Below, one piece after another: positions 1-11,540 of a stretch of 30,505 nt of DNA. Position 1 is the first letter of the stretch, and each line of letters starts with the position of its first letter. The stretch is from an uncultured Pseudomonadota bacterium. GTDB taxonomy: Bacteria; Pseudomonadota; Gammaproteobacteria; Burkholderiales; Usitatibacteraceae. The notes under the pieces were generated by a model. The model ran no database searches. It was not told the origin of the DNA and saw only the letters and a program-made list of their open reading frames with translations. The position numbers and the translations under genes were made by a program. The stretch covers positions 1-30,505 of the forward strand of contig CALEJW010000158.1 of NCBI GenBank assembly GCA_937898635.1, in the 5' to 3' direction.

Positions 1-236
1 CAGGTCCGCGGCGGGCCGGCGCCGGCGAGCACGAACTCCTCGATCGCCGCGCGGGCCCGCGCCTCGTCGCGCGGATCCTCCACCCAGACCTGCGGAGCGG
101 CCGCGTCCACGGGCAGCTCGCCGATCGCGCCGGCGGCGTTCGCGTTGAGGATGCGCACGCGCACGCCGCGCGCGGCCAGCACGCCGGCGACGATGTGGGC
201 GTCGGGGAGGTTGGCCGCGTTGTAGACGCGTTTCAC
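1..236 (-). CDS. DUF2007-type small protein (3' end cut by window edge)
   Basis: The first 78 codons of a minus-strand gene, which runs off the left edge before a stop. It starts at GTG (234-236) with MKRVYNAANLPDAHIVAG, followed by an alternating hydrophobic stretch (GVRVRILN) and a GAIGELPVD segment. It then reads PQVWVEDPRDEARARAAIEEF. This order (strand-helix-strand, a G-E-[LI]-P turn, a [VL]WV strand, then an acidic helix) matches the DUF2007 family of about 70-100 residue proteins. The family is annotated only as putative signal-transducing, and its biochemical role is not established. No clear Shine-Dalgarno sequence precedes the GTG; the start was chosen because the family begins MKxVYxA. 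It lies 67 bp beyond the end of the autotransporter esterase on the same strand, with a strong hairpin between them, so it may be a separate transcription unit. Confidence 0.75.
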   Translation of the reverse strand, partial: MKRVYNAANLPDAHIVAGVLAARGVRVRILNANAAGAIGELPVDAAAPQVWVEDPRDEARARAAIEEFVLAGAGPPRT

Positions 237-251
237 GGGCGCCAAGCGCGA

Positions 252-276
252 CGGGCCGCCCCTCGGGGGCGGCCCG
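252..276 (-). terminator. GC-rich hairpin after the autotransporter esterase
   Basis: A perfect 11-bp inverted repeat (252-262 with 266-276) has a 3-nt loop. It sits in the 67-bp gap between the esterase stop (304) and the DUF2007 start (236). There is no U-tract on either side, so factor-independent termination is uncertain; it could also act as an mRNA 3' stabiliser. Confidence 0.5.
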
Positions 277-303
277 TTCGCGCGCTGCGGATTCCCGCGG
301 GGC

Positions 304-2199
304 TCAGAAGCGCACCGAGAGCGTGCCGCTGAAGTAGTCCTCGCTGAGGCCGCTGCGGCCCGTGATCTTCGAGTAGTTGAGCCCGTAGGCGACCGACGGG
401 TTCAGCGTCCCGCGCACGCCGACGGTCACGGTCGCCCAGCTCGAATCCGCGGGCTGGTAGGCCGGCAGCTCGTAGGTGTTGCCGGAGATGAGCGACAGGG
501 GCGAGGCGGAGACCAGGCGCTCGGCGTCCTTGCGCTCCTTGTCGGCCGTGAATTTCGCGTACGGCGTGAAGGCGCCGAAGTCGAACGAGGCGCGAAGGCC
601 CAGGCTCGCCACTTCCGAGCGGCGCTTCTGCGTGCCGATGCGCAGGTTCGCGCTGCCCGCGCCGGATTCCTCGAAGGCGTTGATCTCGGCATCCTGGGAG
701 GTCCAGCCGAGGGTCGGCCCGACGGTGAGCTTGCCGACCTGGAAGTCGTAGCCGGCGTTCACGGTGGCCGAGGAGCTCGCCCCCGACGGGGAGGACTGGG
801 CGACCCGCGTGACCTGGCCCAGGCGCACGTTGCGGCGCGAGTCCGAGATGTCCAGGTTGGCGATGCTCGCCGAGCCGCTCGCGTGGAAGCCGCCCGAGCG
901 CGCGCCGAAGAAGACCGACGCCAGGTTCTCGCGGCTGCGGAATCCGCCGCGATCGCCGCCGAAGTTGCCGTTCGACGTGGTCCGGCCGAGGGCGGCGCCG
1001 ATCGTCACCGACTCGTTCGCCTTCATCGTGAGGCCCACGGCGTAGGCGCGGTTGCTGGAATCGAAGCCCGGCTCGTTGCCGCGCGACTCGACCTCGAAGT
1101 TGCCGTCCCCGGCGGAGGCGAAGGCGGAGAAGGTGCCCGGCGAGGCCTGGCCGATGGCCAGCCCGTCGGCGAGCGTCCGCACGTGCGCCGCGCGCGTGCG
1201 CAGCGCCACCTCGCCCAGCATCGAGTAGGCGACCGGCCCCTCGATGAGGGAGGTCGCGAAGTCCGCGACGATGCGGTGCGCGCCGGTGGTCGGGTGCACG
1301 CTGTCGGCGAAGAGGTAGCTCTGGTCGGCGTTGGCCGCGACGAGGTTCGTCGGGCCGCAGAACTGGGAGCTGCCCGACATGGTGATCGGCGGGAAGGGGC
1401 CGCAGGCGATGCCCGTGGTGTTCGTGAAGCCGTAGGCGGCCGGGTCGGCCTTGATCTCGTTCAGGAGCGTGAACACGTCCACGGGAATGGCGCGCAGGCC
1501 CGCCGAGACGAGGCCCGTGTAGAGCGTCGTGTTGTAGCCGGCCGATGCCGCCGTGGCCGAGGCGGCGTTGGTGGGGCCGGTGGCGATCGCGAAGGGCGTG
1601 ATGCCGAGGTTGGGCAGCGCGAACACCATCACGTAGCGGGCGCCGGCGGCGTACAGGCGGCCGACCTGCTGCACCTCCGCGGCCGCGGCGGCGAGGAGGT
1701 TCGTCTGGAACTGCGCCTGGGTGATCGTGCCCGCGCCCAGCAGGGTGAAGTTGTTGAGGAAGTCGTTGCCGCCCGCCCACACCGTATGCAGGGCGTCCGG
1801 GTCCGCGGCGCCGCCGCTGCGGGCGAGGTACTCCGTGATCTGCGTGCTCACCGGCCGCTGGGCGAAGCCCGGCGGGGTGGACGGGGAGTTCGTGGCGACC
1901 GTGGCGCCGCCCTGGGCGAAGATGCTGCCGTTCGCGTTGGAGGGTGCCGCCGTGACGCCGTAGTAGGAGGAAACGAGCTCGGACCACACCGGGCCCGGGT
2001 TGGTGGTGAAGCGCCCGAGGGCTGCCACGGTGGCCGAGGGCAGGCCCAGGCCCGCGAGGAAGGGCCGGTAGTAGCCCGCGTCCGAGAGGCTGTCGCCGAA
2101 GACGACGACGTTGGAGAACTGGACCGCGTTCGCGCCCGGCGCGGCGGCGGCGAAGAGCGGGAGCAGCAGGGCGGGCAGGACGCGGCGGACCGGCTTCAT
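304..2199 (-). CDS. Autotransporter-type GDSL/SGNH esterase
   Basis: A 631-residue secreted serine esterase with a C-terminal beta-barrel (EstA-like layout, type Va secretion). It begins with a signal peptide (basic KPVRR, hydrophobic LLLPLFAAAA, likely cleavage after GANA, about residue 25). The SGNH block I motif VVVFGDSLSD follows, with nucleophile Ser37. AGGNDF is the block III Gly/Asn region, and ADSVHPT supplies the Asp299/His302 dyad. From about residue 350 the protein is a repetitive, aromatic-alternating sequence ending in SVRF; a terminal Phe is typical of outer-membrane barrels. The start is the ATG at 2197-2199, preceded by a good GGAGGAG ribosome binding site. It is downstream of the PSRP gene on the same strand with a 37-bp gap and could be co-transcribed, though no functional link is known. 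Likely substrates are lipids or short-chain esters outside the cell. Family call is strong; substrate is unknown. Confidence 0.92.
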   Translation of the reverse strand: MKPVRRVLPALLLPLFAAAAPGANAVQFSNVVVFGDSLSDAGYYRPFLAGLGLPSATVAALGRFTTNPGPVWSELVSSYYGVTAAPSNANGSIFAQGGATVATNSPSTPPGFAQRPVSTQITEYLARSGGAADPDALHTVWAGGNDFLNNFTLLGAGTITQAQFQTNLLAAAAAEVQQVGRLYAAGARYVMVFALPNLGITPFAIATGPTNAASATAASAGYNTTLYTGLVSAGLRAIPVDVFTLLNEIKADPAAYGFTNTTGIACGPFPPITMSGSSQFCGPTNLVAANADQSYLFADSVHPTTGAHRIVADFATSLIEGPVAYSMLGEVALRTRAAHVRTLADGLAIGQASPGTFSAFASAGDGNFEVESRGNEPGFDSSNRAYAVGLTMKANESVTIGAALGRTTSNGNFGGDRGGFRSRENLASVFFGARSGGFHASGSASIANLDISDSRRNVRLGQVTRVAQSSPSGASSSATVNAGYDFQVGKLTVGPTLGWTSQDAEINAFEESGAGSANLRIGTQKRRSEVASLGLRASFDFGAFTPYAKFTADKERKDAERLVSASPLSLISGNTYELPAYQPADSSWATVTVGVRGTLNPSVAYGLNYSKITGRSGLSEDYFSGTLSVRF

Positions 2200-2236
2200 C
2201 GTTTGTCTCCTCCGGGAGAAGTGCTTGTTGTGGAAG

Positions 2237-3061
2237 TCAATATACCCTACGCACGAGGCGCGCCTCGTGCAGCATCGTGGTGGCGATCTCCTCGATGGAT
2301 TTCGTCGTGGAGTCGAGGAAGGGGATGCCCGCCTGGCGCATGAGCTTCTCCGCCGCGGCCACCTCGTAGCGGCAGTTGTCGGCGGCCGCGTACTTCGAGT
2401 CCGGCCGGCGCTCCATGCGGATCTGGTGCAGGCGCTCGGGGTGGATCGTGAGGCCCCAGACCTTGTGCTTGAGCGGGATGAGCGAGGGCGGCAGGCGGTT
2501 CGCCTCGAGGTCCTCGGGGATCAGCGGGTAGTTCGCCGCCTTGATGCCGAACTGCATCGCGAGGTAGAGGGAGGTGGGGGTCTTGCCGCTCCGCGAGACG
2601 CCGACCAGCACGAGGTCCGCGTCCTCGAGCCCGCGGTGGGTCACGCCGTCGTCGTGGGTGAGGGTGTAGTTGATCGCCTCGATGCGGTGGTTGTAGTCCT
2701 TCGCGTTGCCGGCGCTGTGGCTCTTGCCCACGGCGTGGGTGGAGCGCTGGCCCAGCTCCTGCTCGAGGGGGACGATGAACTTGCCGAAGACGTCGAGCAC
2801 CAGCCCCTCGGCCTTGTCGATCTCGGCGCGCACCGCGTCGTTCACGAGGGAACTGAACACGAGCGGGCGCTTGCCCGACTCGCGGTGCGCGGCGTCGATC
2901 TGCGCCACGGCCGCGCGCGCCTTCTCCGCGGAGTCGATGAAGGGCATGGTCACCGACACGAAGTCGATGCCGCCGAACTGCGAGATGAGGGAGGAGCCGA
3001 GGGCCTCGACGGTGAGGCCGGTGCGGTCGGAAACGAAGAAGACGCGGCGGCGGTGGGGCAT
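2237..3061 (-). CDS. ppsR: Phosphoenolpyruvate synthase regulatory protein (PSRP, DUF299)
   Basis: A 274-residue bifunctional kinase/pyrophosphorylase. In the characterised family it inactivates PEP synthase by ADP-dependent phosphorylation of a threonine next to the catalytic His, and reactivates it by Pi-dependent removal. Visible signatures are RRVFFVSDRTGLTVEALG at the N-terminus and the P-loop GVSRSGKT at residues 154-161. NYPLIPEDL, GLTIHPERL and the C-terminal STTKSIEEIA also match. The length is close to E. coli PpsR (277 aa). I chose the ATG at 3059-3061 because the family begins at MPHRR-like sequence. The frame stays open upstream to 3169, but that extension would cover the ppsA promoter region and looks unlike coding sequence. 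The gene is divergent from ppsA, its target, with 147 bp between the starts; this arrangement is itself strong support. Confidence 0.95.
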   Translation of the reverse strand: MPHRRRVFFVSDRTGLTVEALGSSLISQFGGIDFVSVTMPFIDSAEKARAAVAQIDAAHRESGKRPLVFSSLVNDAVRAEIDKAEGLVLDVFGKFIVPLEQELGQRSTHAVGKSHSAGNAKDYNHRIEAINYTLTHDDGVTHRGLEDADLVLVGVSRSGKTPTSLYLAMQFGIKAANYPLIPEDLEANRLPPSLIPLKHKVWGLTIHPERLHQIRMERRPDSKYAAADNCRYEVAAAEKLMRQAGIPFLDSTTKSIEEIATTMLHEARLVRRVY

Positions 3062-3158
3062 GGAAGGTTCCGGGATCGTGGGCCCGGGCATCGGGCGGGC
3101 GGACGGGCTTGTCTCTCCGGCAGTTTGATGCAGCGCAGCAACCGCCGCAAGCCTCCGA

Positions 3159-3164
3159 TATAAT
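3159..3164 (+). promoter_or_regulatory. Candidate -10 element for ppsA
   Basis: A perfect TATAAT sits in very GC-rich DNA in the 147-bp divergent PSRP/ppsA gap. Initiation would fall near 3171, giving a leader of about 38 nt before the ppsA ATG at 3209. No convincing -35 hexamer is present 16-18 bp upstream (TTGATG at 3125-3130 is too far), so an activator may be needed, or the match may be chance. Confidence 0.5.
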
Positions 3165-3208
3165 TGCAAATTCCGAACCGCCCGTCATCCCGGACCCCGC
3201 GAGCGAGC

Positions 3209-5598
<2,390 letters not shown>

Positions 5599-5602
<4 letters not shown>

Positions 5603-6054
5603 GCGCCTGGCGCTTCGCGCGCCTCGACGAGCTCAGCGCGCGAGAGGTCCACGACATCCTCCAGGCGCGCACGGCCGTGTTCGTGGTCGAGCAGTCCTGC
5701 GTCTTCCAGGACATGGACGGCGCCGACCCCGACTGCTGGCACCTCTTCTCCCGCGAGGACGGCGCGATCGCCGCCTACTGCCGCCTCGCGCCCCCGGGCC
5801 TGAAGTTCGCCGAGCCCTCCATCGGGCGGGTGATCACGACGCAGCCGGCGCGCGGCCGGGGCCTCGGCAGGGCCCTCATGCAGGAGGGGCTGCGCCGCTG
5901 CACGGACCTCTGGCCGGGGCGCGCGGTGCGGATCGGCGCGCAGCGCCACCTCGAGGCGTTCTACCAGTCGCTCGGGTTCGCCACCGCTTCCGCGCCCTAC
6001 GACGAGGACGGCATCCCGCACGTCGAGATGCTCCGCCCGGCGCAGACCCCATGA
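5599..6054 (+). CDS. ElaA-like GNAT acetyltransferase
   Basis: A 151-residue GNAT-fold N-acetyltransferase of the ElaA family (E. coli ElaA 153 aa). The N-terminal half has the ElaA pattern L..R..VFVVEQ.C.F.D.DG.D..CWHL at about residues 21-49. The acetyl-CoA pyrophosphate-binding loop QPARGRGLGRALM lies at 82-94. AQRHLEAFYQSLGF and the PYDEDGIPHVEM tail are also ElaA-typical. The physiological acceptor is not established for this family. The ATG at 5599 overlaps the ppsA stop (ATGA) and its own stop overlaps the next ATG, so ppsA, this gene and the GST gene are translationally coupled. Family confidence is high; function is open. Confidence 0.9.
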
Positions 6055-6677
6055 CGCTCAGGATCTTCGGCATCGCCGCCTCGCGCGCCATCCGCTGCCT
6101 GTGGATGGCCGAGGAGCTCGGCATCGCCTACGAGCACGTCCCCATCCATTATCGCGACGACCCGGACGGCCCGCTCGGGAAGAACTCGCCCGCCTTCCGG
6201 CGCGCCAATCCCCTGGGCCGCGTCCCGGCGATCGACGACGAAGGCCTCGCGCTTTCCGAGTCCATGGCCATCAACCTGTACCTCGCGCGCAAGCACGGGC
6301 GCGGCCTCTGGCCCGCCACCCTCGAGGGGGAGGCGAAGGCCTTCCAGTGGTCCTTCTTCGCCGTGACGGAGATCGACCCGCCCATCGTGGAGTGGGCCTC
6401 GCACGCCTTCGTGCTGCCGGAGGACCGGCGCGAGCCGGCCAGGGCCGCGGCGGCGCTGGAGAAGCTGCAGGAGCCCCTCGCCGTGGTGGATGCCGCGCTC
6501 GCGAGCGCCCCGTGGCTCGCGGGCGAGGCGTTCACGGTGGCGGACCTGAACCTCGCCGCCGCGATGTTCCGCGCGCGGCGGATGGACAACGCGGCGCGGC
6601 CGCACCTCGCGCGCTGGCTGCAAGCCTGCTTCTCCCGGCCCGCCGCGCGGCGGGCGTGGGCGATGCGCGGCGAGTGA
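6051..6677 (+). CDS. Glutathione S-transferase family protein
   Basis: A 208-residue cytosolic GST. The thioredoxin-like N-domain starts RIFGIAASRAIRCLWMAEEL, with Ser11 in the usual glutathione-activating region. It has the cis-Pro loop NPLGRVPAI (53-61) and the glutathione gamma-glutamyl-binding ES pair at 70-71 (SESMAINLYLA). The all-helical C-domain holds WLAGEAFTVADLNLA, the N-capping box motif conserved across GSTs. The GST class cannot be fixed by eye, and the substrate is unknown. It overlaps the ElaA-like stop by 4 bp. A 29-bp gap with a GGGGAAGAAG ribosome binding site separates it from the dehydrogenase downstream, so read-through transcription is plausible. Confidence 0.92.
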   Translation: MTLRIFGIAASRAIRCLWMAEELGIAYEHVPIHYRDDPDGPLGKNSPAFRRANPLGRVPAIDDEGLALSESMAINLYLARKHGRGLWPATLEGEAKAFQWSFFAVTEIDPPIVEWASHAFVLPEDRREPARAAAALEKLQEPLAVVDAALASAPWLAGEAFTVADLNLAAAMFRARRMDNAARPHLARWLQACFSRPAARRAWAMRGE

Positions 6678-6706
6678 ACCGACGGACGAGACCTGGGGAA
6701 GAAGAC

Positions 6707-7498
6707 ATGGGCAAGGCATTTTCGGGCAAGTCGGTGCTGGTCACCGGATCGACGAGCGGCATCGGCCTGGGCATCGCCCGGGCCTTCGCGGCCGAGGGCG
6801 CGGGCGTGATGCTGAACGGGCTGGGCGAGGCGGCGGCGATCGAGGCGCTGCGCGCGGGGATCGAGAAGGAATTCGGCGTGAGGGCGTTCTTCCACGGCGC
6901 CGACATGACGAAGCCCGCGCAGATCGAGGAGCTGGTCCGCGCCGCCGAGTCGGCGCTGGGAGCCGTGGACATCCTCGTGAACAACGCCGGCATCCAGCAC
7001 GTCGCGCCCGTGGACGAGTTTCCGCCCGAGCGCTGGGACGCGATCCTCGCGATCAACCTCTCCTCGGCCTTCCACGCCACGCGCGCGGCGCTGCCGGGCA
7101 TGAAGAAGCGCGGCTGGGGGCGCGTGATCAACGTGGCTTCCATCCACGGGCTGGTGGCCTCCCCCTTCAAGAGCGCCTACGTGGCCGCCAAGCACGGCGT
7201 CGTGGGATTCACGAAGGCCGTGGCGCTCGAGGTGGCGGAGCAGGGCATCACCGTGAACGCGATCTGCCCCGGCTACGTCTGGACCTCGATCGTCGAGAAG
7301 CAGCTCGACGACCAGATCCGCGTGCACGGCCTGCCGAAGGAAAAGGTGATCTCCGACATCATGCTGGCGCCGCAGCCGACGAAGAAGTTCATCCGGATCG
7401 AGGAAGTGGCCGGGGTCGCGCTCTACCTCGCGGGCGAGGCGGCGGGGCAGGTGAACGGCACGGCCGTCGCCATCGACGGCGGCTGGACGGCTCGCTAG
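6707..7498 (+). CDS. 3-hydroxybutyrate dehydrogenase (SDR family)
   Basis: A 263-residue classical short-chain dehydrogenase, probably converting D-3-hydroxybutyrate + NAD+ to acetoacetate + NADH. It has the cofactor loop TGSTSGIG (13-20), NNAG (92-95), catalytic Ser145, Tyr158 and Lys162 (SAYVAAKHG), and ICPGYVWT. The segment APQPTKKFIRIEEVA in the substrate-lid region and the early ADMTKPAQIEEL are characteristic of bacterial 3-hydroxybutyrate dehydrogenases rather than FabG. Start is the ATG at 6707 behind GGGGAAGAAG. Acetoacetyl-CoA synthetase two genes downstream takes the product onward, which supports the assignment. SDR specificity is easily misjudged, so the substrate is an inference from motif plus context. 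Confidence 0.88.
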   Translation: MGKAFSGKSVLVTGSTSGIGLGIARAFAAEGAGVMLNGLGEAAAIEALRAGIEKEFGVRAFFHGADMTKPAQIEELVRAAESALGAVDILVNNAGIQHVAPVDEFPPERWDAILAINLSSAFHATRAALPGMKKRGWGRVINVASIHGLVASPFKSAYVAAKHGVVGFTKAVALEVAEQGITVNAICPGYVWTSIVEKQLDDQIRVHGLPKEKVISDIMLAPQPTKKFIRIEEVAGVALYLAGEAAGQVNGTAVAIDGGWTAR

Positions 7499-7503
7499 GC
7501 GCC

Positions 7504-8199
7504 ATGGCCCGCCGCCGCGCCGCCCCACCCGCGGACACGGCCGCGGCGAACCCCGCGACGGGCGTGCTCGTCACCGGCTTCGATCCCTTCGGTGGCGAGG
7601 ACGTGAATCCCTCGTGGGAGATCTGCGGCCGGCTGCCGGCCGCCATCGGCCACGCGCGGCTCGACACGGTCCGCGTGCCCACGGAATTCCGCCGCGCGAT
7701 CGAGGTCGCCGCCGGGGCGATCGAGCGCCTCGAGCCCTCGCTCGTGATCCTGCTGGGCCAGGCGGGGGGCCGCGCGTGCCTCTCGGTGGAGCGCGTGGCG
7801 ATCAACGTGGACGACGCGCGCATCGCCGACAACGCGGGGTGGCAGCCCGTGGACGAGCCCGTGGCGCCGGCGGGCCCCGCGGCCTATTTCGCGACGGTGC
7901 CGGTGAAGGCGATGGTGGCGGCGATCCGCGAGGCCGGCGTGCCGGCGGAGGTGTCGAACAGCGCCGGCACCTACGTCTGCAACCACCTCCTCTACGGCGT
8001 GCTGCACTTCCTCGCGGCGAGCGGCCGCGACGCGCGCGCCGGCTTCATCCACGTGCCGTGGCTCGAGAGCCAGGCGATCTCCCGGCCGGGCGAGCCGGCG
8101 ATGGCGCTCGCGACGATGGCGCGCGGCGTCGAGGCCGCGATCGCCGCCGCCCTTTCGACCGCCGTCGATGTGAAAATGGCGGCCGGAACCCTCGACTAG
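7504..8199 (+). CDS. pcp: Pyroglutamyl-peptidase I (pyrrolidone-carboxylate peptidase, C15)
   Basis: A 231-residue cytosolic cysteine peptidase removing N-terminal pyroglutamate from peptides. VLVTGFDPFGGEDVNPSWE is the family start. The catalytic Glu96 lies in LSVERVAIN, Cys159 in SNSAGTYVCNHLLY and His183 in GFIHVPWL. The final 30 residues after the His are ordinary. The ATG at 7504 is 6 bp after the dehydrogenase stop and has only a weak ribosome binding site; it adds about 18 low-complexity residues (RRRAAPPADTAAA). An internal GTG at 7564 would give the family-typical N-terminus, so the start is uncertain. It sits between two genes of 3-hydroxybutyrate catabolism with no known link to them. 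Confidence 0.93.
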   Translation: MARRRAAPPADTAAANPATGVLVTGFDPFGGEDVNPSWEICGRLPAAIGHARLDTVRVPTEFRRAIEVAAGAIERLEPSLVILLGQAGGRACLSVERVAINVDDARIADNAGWQPVDEPVAPAGPAAYFATVPVKAMVAAIREAGVPAEVSNSAGTYVCNHLLYGVLHFLAASGRDARAGFIHVPWLESQAISRPGEPAMALATMARGVEAAIAAALSTAVDVKMAAGTLD

Positions 8200-8212
8200 C
8201 CCGCCGAAGCCC

Positions 8213-10198
<1,986 letters not shown>

Positions 10199-10204
10199 AT
10201 CCGG

Positions 10205-10220
10205 GCGCCGGGTGCGGCGC
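10205..10220. terminator. Short GC hairpin between convergent genes
   Basis: A 6-bp perfect stem (10205-10210 with 10215-10220) and a 4-nt loop fill the 22-bp gap between the converging acetoacetyl-CoA synthetase and the small minus-strand gene. It could serve both strands, but it has no U-tract. Confidence 0.4.
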
Positions 10221-10502
10221 TCAGGGCCGGGCCATCGCCTCCATGCCCAGGCGCGAGCCGCCGGGCGTGGCGAGGCGCTCCTCCACGAGGCTCGCGAGGA
10301 ACGCGGGCTCGTAGGCCGCCAGCAGGTGCGGCTGCCAGTGCGAGAGGTAGTAGCCGATCTGCGACTCGAGGTCCTCCATCTCCACGAGGACGCCCCAGGT
10401 GGCCTCGTCCCACTGGAAGCGAAGCCCCAGTTCCCAGAAGGCGGCGTTGAGGGCGTCGCGGCCGGTGGCGGCGGCGGCGCGGGCGGGGTGGCTCAGGTCC
10501 AT
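10221..10502 (-). CDS. Unknown 93-residue protein divergent from the LysR gene
   Basis: I do not recognise a named family. It is a small acidic soluble protein, rich in Trp and aromatic residues, with no signal peptide or membrane segment. The most distinctive stretch is FQWDEATWGVLVEMEDLE, followed by IGYYLSHWQPHLLAAYEPAFL, which looks helical. Coding status is supported by a strong GGAGGAA ribosome binding site just before the ATG (10500-10502). The stop is also cleanly placed 22 bp from the converging gene. It is transcribed divergently from the LysR regulator across a 96-bp AT-rich gap, the usual position of a LysR target or partner. It may therefore belong to the same regulon as the transporter-kinase-enolase block. 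Real gene likely; function unknown. Confidence 0.7.
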   Translation of the reverse strand: MDLSHPARAAAATGRDALNAAFWELGLRFQWDEATWGVLVEMEDLESQIGYYLSHWQPHLLAAYEPAFLASLVEERLATPGGSRLGMEAMARP

Positions 10503-10547
10503 GGCGTTCCTCCGGGGCTCGTTTCGTCCACGGTACTCGCCGAAATC

Positions 10548-10597
10548 ATTAAGTAAAAGTAAAATGAAGTTTGGCCTGCATTAAGCGATCACTTAAT
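10548..10597 (+). promoter_or_regulatory. Candidate LysR operator / divergent promoter
   Basis: An AT-rich island lies between the divergent starts. It holds ATTAAG at 10548-10553 and again at 10580-10585, plus the inverted copy CTTAAT at 10592-10597. The last two form a 6-6-6 palindrome ending one base before the LysR ATG at 10599. A -10-like TAAAAT is at 10560-10565. The position and dyad fit an autoregulatory LysR site (T-N11-A type, close to CbbR TNA/TNA sites). This is inferred from symmetry alone. Confidence 0.5.
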
Positions 10598-10598
10598 C

Positions 10599-11540
10599 AT
10601 GCGCAATGCCACGCTCCGCCAGCTGCGCGTCTTCGAGAGCGCAGCGCGCCACCTCTCCCTCACCCGCGCGGCCGAGGAGCTGCACCTCACCGCCCCGGCG
10701 GTGTCGATCCAGGTGAAGCAGCTCGAGGGGCACGCGGGCGCCGCCCTCTTCGAGCGCGCGGGGCGGGGGCTGAAGCTCACGCCCGAGGGCGAGGAGGTGC
10801 TCGGGCACGCGCGCGGCATCCTCGGCCACATCCGCGGCGCGGAGGAGGCGATCGCCGAGCTCGAGAGCCTTTCCCGGGGCCGGCTCGACGTCGCGGTGAT
10901 CAACGCGGGGGACCACTTCTTTCCCTGGATCGTGGCGGCCTTCCGCCGCGTGCACCCCGGCATCCGCGTGCGCCTCACGGTGCAGAACCGCGGCGAGCTC
11001 CTCGCGCGCCTGGCCGCCCACGAGATCGACCTCGCCGTGATGAGCCACCCGCCCGTGGAGCCGGGCCACGAGGCCACGGCCTTCGCGCCGCACCCGCACG
11101 TGATCGCCGCCGCCCCGGGGCACCCCCTCGCGGGCAAGCGCCGCATCCCGCTCGCGCGCCTGGCCGCCGAGCCGCTCCTCGCGCGCGAGGCGGGGTCGGC
11201 CACGCGGCTCGCCATGGACCAGGCCTTCGACGAGGCGGGCCTCGTGCCGCGGATCGAGATGGAGATCGCGAGCAACGAGACCATCAAGCAGGCCGCCGCC
11301 GCGGGCCTCGGCGTGGGCTTCCTCTCGGCGCACGCGTTGCGCCAGGAGCTCGCCCTCGGTAGCCTCGTGATCCTGGACGTGGAGGACTTTCCCGTGATGC
11401 GGCAGTGGTTCGTGGTCCGCCGGCGCGACCGGCGCCTTCCCGGCATCGCGCAGGCCTTCGAGCGCTTCGTCGTCGAGCACGGCGAGGCGCTCATCGGCCG
11501 GGACGCGGTGAAGCCCGTCCGGCGCCGGGGTCCGCGATGA
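10599..11540 (+). CDS. LysR-family regulator, CbbR-like
   Basis: A 313-residue LysR-type transcription factor. The winged helix-turn-helix occupies residues 1-60 (LRQLRVFESAARHLSLTRAAEEL, LTAPAVSIQVKQLE). A linker helix follows, then a two-lobed periplasmic-binding-protein-like effector domain from about residue 90. The MRNATLRQLRVFE and HLSLTRAAEELHLT segments closely resemble CbbR, the Calvin-cycle regulator, but no cbb gene is in the window, so the name should not be transferred. The effector is unknown; metabolites of the PEP/phosphoglycerate type are CbbR effectors, which is suggestive beside an enolase-like gene. The stop overlaps the next ATG (ATGA), so the regulator is probably the first gene of the operon it controls. 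A basic tail, KPVRRRGPR, ends the protein. Confidence 0.92.
   Translation: MRNATLRQLRVFESAARHLSLTRAAEELHLTAPAVSIQVKQLEGHAGAALFERAGRGLKLTPEGEEVLGHARGILGHIRGAEEAIAELESLSRGRLDVAVINAGDHFFPWIVAAFRRVHPGIRVRLTVQNRGELLARLAAHEIDLAVMSHPPVEPGHEATAFAPHPHVIAAAPGHPLAGKRRIPLARLAAEPLLAREAGSATRLAMDQAFDEAGLVPRIEMEIASNETIKQAAAAGLGVGFLSAHALRQELALGSLVILDVEDFPVMRQWFVVRRRDRRLPGIAQAFERFVVEHGEALIGRDAVKPVRRRGPR

Noticed and set aside
3062..3169. N-terminal extension of PSRP up to 3169
   Set aside because: It would add 36 residues unlike the family, cover the TATAAT element, and leave only 39 bp to ppsA; the ATG at 3061 gives the family-typical start and length.
10599..11540. CbbR, regulator of the Calvin cycle
   Set aside because: The N-terminus is CbbR-like, but no RuBisCO or other cbb genes are in the window, so only the family is called.
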